64,000 nt of DNA from NCBI RefSeq assembly GCF_004328645.1, contig NZ_CP031395.1, positions 583,501 to 647,500 on the forward strand. The letters run 5' to 3'. The stretch is from Hylemonella gracilis (lineage in GTDB: Bacteria > Pseudomonadota > Gammaproteobacteria > Burkholderiales > Burkholderiaceae_C). The position numbers and the translations under genes were made by a program. Below are positions 52,396 through 61,671 of this stretch, in pieces (position 1 is the stretch's first letter; every line of letters begins with the position of its first letter). The notes under the pieces are model-generated. The model was not told where the DNA came from, did no database searches, and worked only from the letters and a program-made list of their open reading frames with translations.

Positions 52396-52447
52396 AGAGG
52401 CTTTGCGAACAACACGCGTCCGGGACGATGGACTTTAGGAAACTCAC

Positions 52448-53698
52448 ATGTCAGTGGAAAAAATCAACACGCTGGTGGTTGGCGGTGGTCAAGCGGGCAT
52501 CGCGATGAGCGAGCACCTCGCGCTCATGGGTGTCCCGCACATCGTGCTGGAGCGCCATCGGATCGCGCAACGGTGGCGCTCGGAGCGCTGGGACTCCCTG
52601 GTCGCCAATGGCCCGGCCTGGCACGATCGCTTCCCCGGGCTGAAGTTCAGCGGCATTTCCCCCGAAGCCTTTCCGCCCAAGGAGCGCATGGCGGACTACT
52701 TCGAGGAATACGCCCGGATGATCAAGGCACCCGTGCGTTGCGGCGTCGAGGTCCAGCAGGTGGAACGGCTGGTCGGCCGCCCGGGCTTCAAGGTGACGAC
52801 CTCCGAAGGCGTCATCGAAGCGGTCAACGTGGTCGCGGCGACCGGACCCTTCCAGGTCCCGGTCTATCCAAACATCGTGCCCGAGAGCGCGCAAGTCCAA
52901 CAGCTGCATTCCTCGCTCTACAAGAATCCGGCGCAGCTGCGCGAAGGCGCCGTGCTGGTGGTTGGTGCAGGCGCCTCGGGTTCGCAGATCGCCGAGGAAC
53001 TGCGCAAGACCGGCAAGACGGTGTACCTGTCGGTGGGCGAGCATTACCGTCCGCCGCGCTCCTACCGCGGCCGCGACTACTGCTGGTGGCTGGGCGCGCT
53101 GGGCCTCTGGGACGAAGTCGCCATCAAGCCCAAGAAGCAACACGTTGCCTTCGCTGTCAGCGGTTATGAAGGCGGCAAGACGGTCGATTTCCGCCGCCTG
53201 GCGCACATGGGCATCCAGCTCGTGGGCCTGACCCGGTCCTACCAGGACGGCGTCATCCAGTTCGAGGAAGGACTGGCCAAGAACGTGGGCGATGGTGACC
53301 AGGCCTACTTCGACGTGCTGCGCGAAGCCGACGCCTACATCGAGAAGAACGGCCTGCCCTTCCCGCCGGAACCCGAAGCCTGGAAACTGCTTCCGGACCC
53401 GGGCTGCCTCACACACCCGATCCTGCGCCTGGACCTGGCACAGGCCGACATCACCACCATCGTCTGGGCCACCGGCTTCACCTTCGACTACCGTTGGCTC
53501 AAGGTCGGCGCCTTCGACGAGAAGGGCCTGCCCCTCCACAAGCGCGGCATCTCGGCGGAAAGCGGCATCTATTTCCTGGGCCTGCCGAACCTGGTCAACC
53601 GCGCCTCGTCCTTCATCTACGGGGTCTGGCACGACGCGAAGTACATCGCGGACCACATCGTGACCCAGGAAGGCTACCGGACCTACGAGAAAGCTTGA
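52448..53698 (+). CDS. Flavin-dependent monooxygenase (FAD/NAD(P)-binding)
   Basis: 416 aa. FAD-binding Rossmann motif LVVGGGQAGIAMSEHLALMG at the N-terminus, an NADPH-binding motif VLVVGAGASGSQIAEEL near residue 175, and IVWATGFTFDYRWLK near the C-terminus, as in FMO and Baeyer-Villiger-like enzymes. AGGAAA lies 7 nt before the ATG. The neighbouring hydroxyacid dehydrogenase begins 6 bp after its stop. It could oxidise a nitrogen or carbon centre of the imported compound; no substrate is known. Confidence 0.88.
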   Translation: MSVEKINTLVVGGGQAGIAMSEHLALMGVPHIVLERHRIAQRWRSERWDSLVANGPAWHDRFPGLKFSGISPEAFPPKERMADYFEEYARMIKAPVRCGVEVQQVERLVGRPGFKVTTSEGVIEAVNVVAATGPFQVPVYPNIVPESAQVQQLHSSLYKNPAQLREGAVLVVGAGASGSQIAEELRKTGKTVYLSVGEHYRPPRSYRGRDYCWWLGALGLWDEVAIKPKKQHVAFAVSGYEGGKTVDFRRLAHMGIQLVGLTRSYQDGVIQFEEGLAKNVGDGDQAYFDVLREADAYIEKNGLPFPPEPEAWKLLPDPGCLTHPILRLDLAQADITTIVWATGFTFDYRWLKVGAFDEKGLPLHKRGISAESGIYFLGLPNLVNRASSFIYGVWHDAKYIADHIVTQEGYRTYEKA

Positions 53699-53704
53699 GC
53701 GGGC

Positions 53705-54847
53705 ATGGCCGAAATCACCTGCGTCGAGGACCTGCGCGTGCTCGCCCAACAGCGCGTGCCGCGCATGTTCTACGACTACGTCGACACCGGATCGTGGACC
53801 GAATACACCTACCGGGTCAATGAAGCGGATTTTCAGAACATCGAATTCCGCCAGCGCGTGGCGGTGGACATCACGACGCGCAGCACCGGCAGCACCATGG
53901 TGGGCCAGCCGGTCACCATGCCGGTCGCCATCGCGCCCACCGGGCTGACCGGCATGGTGCACGCGGACGGCGAGATCCTGGCGGCGCGGGCCGCGAAGCA
54001 GTTCGGCGTCCCCTTTACCTTGTCGACCATGAGCATCTGCCCGATCGAGGCGGTGGCCGATGCAACGCAAAGACACCCCTTCTGGTTCCAGCTCTACGTG
54101 CTGCGCGACCGGGGTTTCGTCGCCGAGCTGATCGACCGCGCGCGCGACGCCAACTGCTCGGCGCTCGTCGTGACCATGGACCTGCAGGTCTTCGGCCAGC
54201 GCCACAAGGACAAGAAGAACGGCCTGTCCACCCCGCCCTGACCGACGCTGCGCAATTTGCTGAACCTGGCGGGCAAACCCCGCTGGTGCTGGAACATGCT
54301 GCAAACCCGGCACCGCCACTTTGGCAACATCGTCGGCCATGCCAAGGGGGTGGACAACATCGGCTCGCTGGTGGAGTGGACGCGGGAGCAGTTTGACCCG
54401 CGCCTGTCGTGGCAGGACATCGAATGGATACGCCAGCGCTGGGCCGGCAAGCTGATCGTCAAGGGCATCCAGCACCCGGAAGACGCCCGTCTGGCGGTGC
54501 AAAGCGGCGCCGACGCCATCGTGGTGTCCAACCACGGCGGGCGCCAGCTGGACGGCGCTTCCTCGTCCATCTCGACCCTGCCGCGCATCGTGGAGGCGGT
54601 GGGTCATCGGGTGGAGGTGCACATGGACGGCGGCATCCGCTCCGGTCAGGACGTGCTGAAGGCCATCGCTCTGGGCGCGCGCGGCACTTACATCGGCCGG
54701 GCCATGCTGTATGGCCTGGGCGCGATGGGCGAGCAGGGCGTGGGCACCGTCCTGAAACTCATTCAGAACGAGCTCGATCTGTCCATGGCCTTCTGCGGCA
54801 AGACCGACATCGCCAGCGTGGGCCGCGAGATCCTCTCGCTGCGCTGA
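53705..54847 (+). pseudogene. FMN-dependent alpha-hydroxyacid dehydrogenase (LldD-like) interrupted by an in-frame TGA
   Basis: Reading through, the product is about 380 aa, the normal length of LldD/glycolate oxidase-type enzymes. The N-terminal half gives VPRMFYDYVDTGSWTEYTYR, PVAIAPTGLTGMVHADGE and WFQLYVLRDRGF, ending DKKNGLSTPP. Then comes TGA at 54239-54241 and, in the same frame, PTLRNLLNLAGKPRW, the FMN/His region VVSNHGGRQLDG and DGGIRSGQDVLKAIALGA. Family members have an Arg or Lys-Pro-Thr here, so a CGA to TGA change would explain it. The enzyme is probably inactive unless the stop is suppressed. Confidence 0.9.
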
Positions 54848-54850
54848 GCC

Positions 54851-56032
54851 TCACTGGCACAGAAAGTCGACCAGCCCCTGCAGCATGCGGTCGCAGGCCT
54901 CGATCTGCGACAGCGCCACGTACTCGTCCGCCTTGTGGGCCACCTCGATGCTGCCCGGACCGCAAACCAGGACCGGGGTCTGCGCCCAACTCTGCTGGAA
55001 CAGGCCACCCTCGGTGCCGTAGTCGACCTTGGTGCGCGGCGTGCCAGGCGGCAGCAGGGAACTGAGCAGACCGACGGCGGGTGCATCCTCGGGCGTGTTC
55101 AGGCTGGGGTAGCTGTTGCTCAGTTGGATCTCTGGCAGCGGCACGTCGGGGTGCACGGCATCGCTGGCCACGCGCACCGCGAGCCGCGCGAGGATGCGTT
55201 CGAGAATCCGTTCAGGCAGATCTTGCGAGACGTTGCGGATCTCGAAGTTCACCTCGCAGTCACTTGGCACGATGTTCAGGGCGCGTCCGCCGTGGATCGT
55301 GCCGACGTGGACGGTGCTGTAGGGCACGCCGTAGCCCGCCTCGCGCGGACCGGTCTCGGCCAGCTCGCGCTGCACGTCCCGCGCCGACGCGACGAGGTCG
55401 CTGGCCATGTGGATCGCGTTGACGAAGCGGGGCGCCAGGCCCGAATGGCCGGCCTGGCCACAGAAGATGGCGCGGTAGGCGGCCTTGCCCTTGTGTCCGG
55501 TGCCAATGCGCATCAAGGTCGGTTCCCCCACGATGCACAGATAAGGCGCGGGCCGACGGCCTTCCAGTCGGCGCAGAAGGTGACGCACGCCCACGCAGCC
55601 GATCTCCTCGTCAAAAGACAGCGCCAATTGCAGCGGACGGGTCAGCGGCCGCCGGGCCGCGGCCACCATGGCGGTGACCGCACAGGCGACAAAGCCTTTC
55701 ATGTCGGCCGCGCCGCGCCCGTGAATGCGGCCTTCCCGGTGCGTCGCCTCGAAGGGCGGAGAGGTCCAGGGCTGGCCCTCCACCGGCACCACGTCGGTGT
55801 GCCCGGACAGCAGCACGCCCGGAACACCTTCGGGGCCGACCGAGGCGTACAGATTGCTGCGGCTTGGGTCCTGCGGATCGGGCACCAAGGTCGCGGTGAT
55901 GCCGGCTTGCGCCAGGATCTCTGCCACCTTCTCGATGAGCCCAAGGTTCGGCTTCAAGGACACCGAGGGGAAGGCGATCAGCGTTTCCAGCAGGGTGACG
56001 CTGGGGGACGGTGTGGACGATGCGGGGTTCAT
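54851..56032 (-). CDS. M20-family peptidase, acetylornithine deacetylase (ArgE)-like
   Basis: 393 aa zinc amidohydrolase. Metal ligands appear in LLSGHTDVVPVEG, GRGAADMKGFVAC and SFDEEIGCVGVRHLL; the dimerisation domain includes CVIGEP-like IVGEPTLMRIGTGHKG and the Gln-rich closing lobe ends with GTEGGLFQQSW. It resembles ArgE, which removes acetyl from N-acetylornithine, but its place beside ridA and an importer points to degradation. It is the last gene of the ridA operon, 20 bp after lysR. Confidence 0.9.
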   Translation of the reverse strand: MNPASSTPSPSVTLLETLIAFPSVSLKPNLGLIEKVAEILAQAGITATLVPDPQDPSRSNLYASVGPEGVPGVLLSGHTDVVPVEGQPWTSPPFEATHREGRIHGRGAADMKGFVACAVTAMVAAARRPLTRPLQLALSFDEEIGCVGVRHLLRRLEGRRPAPYLCIVGEPTLMRIGTGHKGKAAYRAIFCGQAGHSGLAPRFVNAIHMASDLVASARDVQRELAETGPREAGYGVPYSTVHVGTIHGGRALNIVPSDCEVNFEIRNVSQDLPERILERILARLAVRVASDAVHPDVPLPEIQLSNSYPSLNTPEDAPAVGLLSSLLPPGTPRTKVDYGTEGGLFQQSWAQTPVLVCGPGSIEVAHKADEYVALSQIEACDRMLQGLVDFLCQ

Positions 56033-56052
56033 GACCAGGGGAAGCGTGACGT

Positions 56053-57012
56053 TCAGGACGCCGAAATATGAGGGTCGAAGAAACTGGCCGCGCTCATGCC
56101 GGGGATGTACTGGTCGGAGATGTAGGCGCGGCAGCGCTCCATGAACACGCGAACCAGCCTGGACTGCTTCATGGGTTTGTAGGTCGCCAGGCCCAGCAGC
56201 ATCGGGCGGTTGTTGCCGGCCAGGCGCACGCGCACCATGCGCTTGCCGTCGAGCGACTGGTTGGACTTGGGCCGGACGTTGAACAGGGCGTAGCCAATGC
56301 CATTGGCCACCATGGAACGCACCACCTCCTCGGAACGCGAGCGCGCCACGATGTTGGGCGTGACGCGCGCCTGGGTGAACAAGGAGGTGAAGTAATCGCG
56401 GCTCATCGGCAGGTCGAGCAGCACGTAAGGCTCGGGCGCCAGCTCCTCCAGGGTGACGGCGCTCTGCTGGGCCAGCGGGTGCAGCTCGCTGACCAGCACA
56501 TAGGGCGGCAGGGTCGCCAGGGCTTCGAACTCGATGTCGTCGCCCATGTTCAGGTCGTAGGTGATGGCCAGGTCGATCTCCAGCGCGTGGAGCTTGTTCA
56601 TCAGCACTTCCTGGTCGCCCTCGACCATCTGCAGCGCCACCTTGTCGAAGGCGCGAGCAAAGCCGAAGATGACTTCCGGCGCGATCATGGCCGTCAGCGA
56701 CTGGAAGCTTCCGACCCGCAAGGGCCCCTGGATCACGTCGGCCGTGTCCGAAGCGATTTCATACAGGCGCGAGGACCGCTCCAGCACGTCCTCGCATTGG
56801 CTCAGGACCAGCGTTCCGATCGCCGTCAGCCCCAGCCCCTTGGACGGATGGCGCACGAAGAGCTGCACATTGAGCTCGGACTCGATGTGGGCGATGGCCG
56901 CAGAGATGGACGGCGACGAAATATGGATCTGCGCCGAGGCAGCGGCGATGCTGCCGCACTTCGCCGTGGCGACGAAGTACTCCATTTGGCGCAGGGAAAC
57001 GCGGTTGAGCAT
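56053..57012 (-). CDS. LysR-family transcriptional regulator
   Basis: About 319 aa. N-terminal helix-turn-helix (LRQMEYFVATAKCGSIAAASAQIHISSPSISAAIAHIESEL) and a periplasmic-binding-protein-like effector domain. It lies inside the ridA-DUF1028-argE operon and is probably the cluster regulator, perhaps acting at the palindrome-rich divergent regions at 52.2 and 58.2 kb. A GTG at 57045 is an alternative start. Confidence 0.9.
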   Translation of the reverse strand: MLNRVSLRQMEYFVATAKCGSIAAASAQIHISSPSISAAIAHIESELNVQLFVRHPSKGLGLTAIGTLVLSQCEDVLERSSRLYEIASDTADVIQGPLRVGSFQSLTAMIAPEVIFGFARAFDKVALQMVEGDQEVLMNKLHALEIDLAITYDLNMGDDIEFEALATLPPYVLVSELHPLAQQSAVTLEELAPEPYVLLDLPMSRDYFTSLFTQARVTPNIVARSRSEEVVRSMVANGIGYALFNVRPKSNQSLDGKRMVRVRLAGNNRPMLLGLATYKPMKQSRLVRVFMERCRAYISDQYIPGMSAASFFDPHISAS

Positions 57013-57078
57013 GTCAAAGTGAAATGGGGCGCCGGACTCCGGCACCTGAAAGCGGCCTGCCAGTGTAGCGACCGCCCC

Positions 57079-57750
57079 TCACAGATTGCCAGGCACGCCG
57101 AAGCTGGGCGCGGCGCGCGGGTCCAAGGCGCGCGTGATGTAGGCCTGCAGTTGCGGCTCGTAGACTTTCCAGGTGACGTACAGGGCCTGCACGGGATCGT
57201 GCTCCACCCAGTCCAGGCGCAGGTCGACGATGGGCCAGTTCTGCTCGCCATACACCAGCAGGCCGGCCGAATGCACCGGGCCTTCCTCGCCGCCGGCCTG
57301 CTGACCAGCGAGCATGGCCTGCATCAGGCGCTCGGCCAGCGCGCCTTCGCTGCTTTCGAAGGCCGACAGCATGGCCCGGGGCACTTCGGGCGTTCGCAGC
57401 ATGTTGCCCGCACAGGCCGCATGCATTCCGACGGCGCTGGCCAACGTTCCCAAGGCCTGGGCGCCCGTGAAGACCACCGGTGGGTTGCTCGCGTCGATCG
57501 CCATCAGCTGGCGGTAGTCGATGAAGGGGCGCTTGCGCAGCTCCGCCACCGCCTGCTCGGGGGTCATGCCGCTGGCAAGCAAGTCGAGGATCAGCGGTCC
57601 CAGATCCGGGTCGGTGATGTTCTGGCTCGCCGCCGCCCCCACGCCCTTGCGGCCACGCACGCAACGCGAGGCGACCGCGGGCGAGGAGGACGCGACGGCC
57701 GCGCCGAATTGCCCGGTGCTAGGGCAGCGCGCGATGATGGAAAAGGTCAT
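57079..57750 (-). CDS. DUF1028 domain-containing protein
   Basis: 223 aa, starting MTFSIIARCPSTGQFGAAVASSSPAVASRC, the signature of DUF1028, which has an Ntn-hydrolase-like fold. The middle carries VGAAASQNITDPDLGPLILDLLASGMTPEQAV and a Gly-rich region. Such genes are often next to ridA and peptidase genes in Burkholderiales; the reaction is unknown. 7 bp after ridA in the same operon. Confidence 0.9.
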   Translation of the reverse strand: MTFSIIARCPSTGQFGAAVASSSPAVASRCVRGRKGVGAAASQNITDPDLGPLILDLLASGMTPEQAVAELRKRPFIDYRQLMAIDASNPPVVFTGAQALGTLASAVGMHAACAGNMLRTPEVPRAMLSAFESSEGALAERLMQAMLAGQQAGGEEGPVHSAGLLVYGEQNWPIVDLRLDWVEHDPVQALYVTWKVYEPQLQAYITRALDPRAAPSFGVPGNL

Positions 57751-57757
57751 GGGCGCC

Positions 57758-58171
57758 TCAATCCGGAATGACGGCGGTGGCGTCGATCTCGACCAGCCAC
57801 TCCGGGCGCGCCAGCGCCGACACCACGATCCCGGTCGACACCGGGTAGACGCCCTTCAACCAGCGCCCCACGACCAGGTAGACCGCCTCGCGGTAGCGTG
57901 GATCGATGAGGTAGATGGTGATCTTGCAGATGTCCTGCAGCTCGCCGCCCGCCTCCTTGAGCAGCATCGCGATGTTGGCCATGGCCTGCTCAGCCTGGCC
58001 GGCGACGTCGCCGATGCACACGCTCTCGGAGGTATCCAGATTCTGGCCAATCTGACCGCGCAGGAAGACGGTGCGACCGCGCGCGACAACGGCCTGGCAG
58101 AGGTCGTTGTCGAGCTTCTGCTCGGGATAGGTGATCTTGGTGTTGAACGGTCGGATGCGGGTGTGTTTCAT
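57758..58171 (-). CDS. RidA family (YjgF/YER057c/UK114) protein
   Basis: 137 aa. Starts MKHTRIRPFNTKITYPEQ and includes VFLRGQIGQNLDTSES, GDVAGQAEQAMANIAMLLKEAGGEL and VYPVSTGIVVSALARPEWLVEIDATAVIP. The conserved Arg before the last segment is read as PxxW rather than a classical R, so it may be a RidA-like member (Rid2-7) rather than RidA proper. Rid proteins hydrolyse reactive imines from amino acid and amine oxidation, which suits the monooxygenase and hydroxyacid enzymes nearby. Confidence 0.85.
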   Translation of the reverse strand: MKHTRIRPFNTKITYPEQKLDNDLCQAVVARGRTVFLRGQIGQNLDTSESVCIGDVAGQAEQAMANIAMLLKEAGGELQDICKITIYLIDPRYREAVYLVVGRWLKGVYPVSTGIVVSALARPEWLVEIDATAVIPD

Positions 58172-58415
58172 GGTCACGCTGGAGGCAATGAGGAAACGTC
58201 AATAGAGAACGTGATCGACGCCTGAGGCCGCCATGGTCATCGCTGCCGATCCTTCGCGCCATTTGTTTTTTCCGGGCGACCGTTTAGGAATTTCCGAGCA
58301 TGGGCTTCCGCGCCGCCCCATCGGGAAACTTGAGCCACCTCTAAGTAAAAGGCGACTTGGCCACGCGGCCGAGCTTTTCCATCATCTGTACCGTGATGCG
58401 AGGGCGATTTGGTGC

Positions 58416-58431
58416 AGGCATGTTGTTTGCG
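58416..58431 (+). promoter_or_regulatory. Candidate sigma-54 promoter of the ABC importer operon
   Basis: AGGCATGTTGTTTGCG keeps GG-N10-GC and TTGC, with two mismatches in the -24 box. It would start transcription near 58442, leaving a 63-nt leader before the ATG at 58505. The 333-bp divergent region also holds TTTTTTCCGGG and AATTTCCGAG, resembling half-sites of the 52.2-kb region. Confidence 0.4.
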
Positions 58432-58504
58432 TTCCGGGGACCAAGACGCACCAACACATCCTCACCGTGGGCAGATGTTCAACTTTTCTTATCGAGGTCT
58501 ATCA

Positions 58505-59533
58505 ATGATTCGCAAATTTCTAGCACTGGGGGCGCTCGCCGCCGCGCTGACGGCCACCACGGCCGGAGCCCAGGACAACGCGCTCGTGGTCAGCACATGG
58601 GGCGGCAGTTTCCGCGACCTGATCGACGAGAACATCGGCAAGGAATTCACCCGGCAGACCGGCGTGCCGGTGAAGTACGTGACCGGCGGCACCATCGACC
58701 GCCTGAACAAGGCCAAGCTCGCCACCACACCCGAAAGCGACATCACCTTCACCACCTCGCACATCGGCTGGCTGTACGTGAGCAGCAATCTGTTCGAGCA
58801 GCTGGACACCCGCAAGATCCCCAACTTCAGCCACCTGGTCGACCGCGCCAAGATCAGCCCGTACCACATCGGCAGCTGGGCCTATATCTATTCCATCGGC
58901 TACCGTCCCGACCTGGTGCCGTCCAGCGTCAAGTTCGAAAGCTGGAACGACCTCTGGAACCCGGCCCTGAAAGGCAAGATCAGCGCGCCCGATTTCGACC
59001 CGAGCCACATCATCGCGGTCTCCGCCAAGCTGTCGGGCGGTGACGCCGCGACCTGGGAAAAGGGCCAGGACAAACTCAAGGCGCTCAAGCCCAACTTCAA
59101 GGCCTTCTACACCAACGACGCCAATGCACAGCAGCTGATCGCCACCGGCGAGACGCCGGTCGAAGTCATCCTGTCGATGAACGCCTACCACATGGCCAGC
59201 CAGGGCGTGCCCATCAAGGTCGTGATGCCCAAGGAAGGCGCCGTGCTGGGCGTGGACACCATGGCCATCATGAAAGGCAGCAGCAAGACCGAGCTGGCCT
59301 ACAAGTTCCTGAACATCGCCCTGTCCCCCGACGTGCAATCGAAGATCGTGGCATCCAAGAAGGCCAGCCCCGTCATCGACAACGCCACCGTCTCGGCCGA
59401 AGACGCCAAGCTGCCCGGCGTGTTCACCACCAAGCAGCAGTGGGACAGCCAGACCATCGTGATCGACAACAAGCTGCGCGCCGAGAAAACCGCGGAATGG
59501 CGCAAGTGGTTCACTGAAAACATCATGAACTGA
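58505..59533 (+). CDS. ABC transporter substrate-binding protein (PotD/spermidine-type)
   Basis: 342 aa. Sec signal (MIRKFLALGALAAALTATTAGA, cleavage near AGA-QD) and then VVSTWGGSFRDLIDENIGKEFTRQTGVPVKYVTGG, typical of receptors for polyamines and related opine- or ectoine-like solutes. Later parts show KLSGGDAATWEKGQ and VMPKEGAVLGVDTMAIM. A GAGG lies before the ATG. The first gene of the importer operon. Ligand unknown. Confidence 0.92.
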   Translation: MIRKFLALGALAAALTATTAGAQDNALVVSTWGGSFRDLIDENIGKEFTRQTGVPVKYVTGGTIDRLNKAKLATTPESDITFTTSHIGWLYVSSNLFEQLDTRKIPNFSHLVDRAKISPYHIGSWAYIYSIGYRPDLVPSSVKFESWNDLWNPALKGKISAPDFDPSHIIAVSAKLSGGDAATWEKGQDKLKALKPNFKAFYTNDANAQQLIATGETPVEVILSMNAYHMASQGVPIKVVMPKEGAVLGVDTMAIMKGSSKTELAYKFLNIALSPDVQSKIVASKKASPVIDNATVSAEDAKLPGVFTTKQQWDSQTIVIDNKLRAEKTAEWRKWFTENIMN

Positions 59534-59633
59534 ACCCGACACCGGTTTGAACACGGGGAGGACTCCGGCGCCCAGTGGCCGCCGGGGCCCTCCCTCTCCG
59601 ATTGAACATCCACAGAACAACAGGGTTTACGCA

Positions 59634-60482
59634 ATGCGCTCCGATCTACGCGCCTGGCTACTTTCCCCAGCCGTCATCGTCGCGGTGTGCATCGCGGTGT
59701 CCTTGGTCACGGTCCTCCAGTTCAGCTTCCGGGCTTTCGTGCCAGGCTCGCTGGACGTGGGCGGGCTCACCTGGGCCAATTTCAGCGGCCTGGGCAAGAG
59801 CATCTACCTCGACGCCTTCTTCAACACCTTCTGGCTGAGCGTGGAGACGACGGTCTTCTCCCTGCTCGTCGCCTATCCGCTGGCTTATGCCCTGGTACGC
59901 GTGAAGCACCGGGCACTCAAATCTTTCATCCTGGTGACCTCCATCACGCCCCTGTTCCTGGGCGAGATCGTGCGCACCTACTCCTGGATCGCCGTGCTGG
60001 GCAGCAACGGTTTCATCAATGGCGCGCTGCGCCAGCTGGGCCTGATCGAATGGCCGCTGCCCCTGATGTTCACCCACTTCGGCGTGCTGATCGCGCTGGT
60101 GCACGTGACGATCCCCGTGGTGGTGCTGATGCTGGCCACGGCCATCTCGCACATCGACCGCGACTACGAGAAGGCCGCGCAGAGCCTGGGGGCTGGCCCG
60201 GTTCGCACCTTCCTCACCGTGACCCTGCCGCTCTCGATGCCCGGCATCCTGGCCAGCATCACCACCGCCTTTGCCTGGACCTTCAGCGCCTTCGCCACCC
60301 CCCAGATGATCGGCGGCGGTCGCGTGCCCACGATTTCGACGCTGGTCTACCAGCTCGGCTTCTCGTCGATGAACTTCCCGCTCGCGGCCAGCCTGAGCGT
60401 GATCGGCCTGATGCTGACGGGCACCGCGCTCTTTGCCCTGAGCCTGTTGACCAAGCGCCTCAAGGCCGTCGGAGGACATTGA
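59634..60482 (+). CDS. ABC transporter permease (PotB-like)
   Basis: 282 aa with six or more membrane helices. The EAA loop reads DYEKAAQSLGAGPVRTFLTVTLPLSMPGI, the signature contact for the ATPase. First helix near residues 9-30. It pairs with the downstream permease, 3 bp away, to form the translocation pore for the PotD-like receptor. Confidence 0.92.
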   Translation: MRSDLRAWLLSPAVIVAVCIAVSLVTVLQFSFRAFVPGSLDVGGLTWANFSGLGKSIYLDAFFNTFWLSVETTVFSLLVAYPLAYALVRVKHRALKSFILVTSITPLFLGEIVRTYSWIAVLGSNGFINGALRQLGLIEWPLPLMFTHFGVLIALVHVTIPVVVLMLATAISHIDRDYEKAAQSLGAGPVRTFLTVTLPLSMPGILASITTAFAWTFSAFATPQMIGGGRVPTISTLVYQLGFSSMNFPLAASLSVIGLMLTGTALFALSLLTKRLKAVGGH

Positions 60483-60485
60483 GAC

Positions 60486-61307
60486 ATGAAAATCAAAAGC
60501 TCCCTGCCCCTGCCGCTGCGCATCGCCGGCCCGGTGCTGATCATCCTGCTGCTGGCCTTTGTGCTGCTGCCGGTGGTGGTGGTGACCATCGCCTCGTTCA
60601 ACGAGAAGGCGATCCTCACCTTCCCGCCCGAGTCCTATTCGCTGAAGTGGTTCGAGCGCGTCTTCAGCTACCCGGACTTCCGTGAAGGCTTCAAGGCCAG
60701 CCTGATCATCACCGCCTGGTCGTCCTTCGTCGCCCTGGTGATCGGCACCTGCCTGTCGGTGGCCGTCAAGCGGCTCGCGTTCAAGGGCAAGCAGCCCCTG
60801 CTGGCCATCCTCCACGCGCCGCTGGTGATCCCCCATTTCACGCTGGGGCTGGGCCTGCTGATCCTGGTGTCGCAGCTCTCGGTGCAACGCGGTTACGGCA
60901 CCGTCATCCTCTGCCACGTGATGCTGGTGTTGCCCTTCGTGATGCGCAGCGTGTACGTGTCCATGGAAAACCTGGACGAGCGACTGGAGCAGGCCGCCGC
61001 CAGCCTGGGCGCTTCCCCGGTCAAGGTGCTGTTCACGGTGACCTTCCCGCTGCTGGCGCCCGGACTGTTCGGCGGCTGGCTGTTCGCGGCCATCATGTCC
61101 TTCAGCGAATTCACCGCCTCGCTGTTCGTCACGACCCAGGCGACGCAGACCCTGCCGGTCGCCATGTACAACTACGTGCGCGAGTTCGCCGACCCGACCC
61201 TGGCCGCGCTGTCGGTCATCTACATCGCGGTCACGGCGGCGGTGCTGTTCTTCGCCAACTACTTTCTCGGACTGGGCAAGATCCTCCACATCGAGGACAG
61301 ACCCTGA
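60486..61307 (+). CDS. ABC transporter permease (PotC-like)
   Basis: 273 aa. Helices at both ends, and the EAA loop RLEQAAASLGASPVKVLFTVTFPLLAPGLFGG. It starts with a short basic tail and PLRIAGPVLIILLLAFVLLPVVVVTIASF. Third gene of the importer operon; no ATPase gene follows, so the ATP-binding protein at 51 kb is needed. Confidence 0.92.
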   Translation: MKIKSSLPLPLRIAGPVLIILLLAFVLLPVVVVTIASFNEKAILTFPPESYSLKWFERVFSYPDFREGFKASLIITAWSSFVALVIGTCLSVAVKRLAFKGKQPLLAILHAPLVIPHFTLGLGLLILVSQLSVQRGYGTVILCHVMLVLPFVMRSVYVSMENLDERLEQAAASLGASPVKVLFTVTFPLLAPGLFGGWLFAAIMSFSEFTASLFVTTQATQTLPVAMYNYVREFADPTLAALSVIYIAVTAAVLFFANYFLGLGKILHIEDRP

Positions 61308-61671
61308 TTCAGGACGTAGACGGGTTGGCGCCAACACGCTGCCGAGGTGCACTCGGGACTTGCATGCCCGCCAACAGGTTCCGACGGTGCGGCTGGGCCA
61401 GCGGGCCACGCATTGACGTCGAACAGCCCTCGCAGAGTTCGGCGCAGGGGTGAAAGCGCGGTCTCGTTAAGCCTCGCCTCCCTCCAACCCCAGCCCACGC
61501 AGCGCATCAGTTTCAAGGGGTACCAAGGGATTACACCGAATGCGACGACCCGATTGCTTTGGAATCATCATCGCTGAGACCAACTTTCCTCATTGGAAGT
61601 GACTCTCTGCGATAAACCGCATGCGATAACGCTCTCGCGGTACCCTTGAGAAACAATTTGGAGAATCAGAT
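61308..61671. other. Intergenic region, no gene recognised
   Basis: 364 bases between the importer operon and the lipoprotein gene. Nothing beyond short open frames was seen. The composition becomes more AT-rich toward the right, marking the left border of the accessory patch. Two GCGATAA copies lie at about 61610-61629. Confidence 0.5.

Noticed and set aside
54239..54241. Selenocysteine reading of the TGA in the LldD-like gene
   Set aside because: No hairpin of SECIS type was apparent just after the codon, and hydroxyacid dehydrogenases have no known selenoprotein members. A point mutation is simpler.
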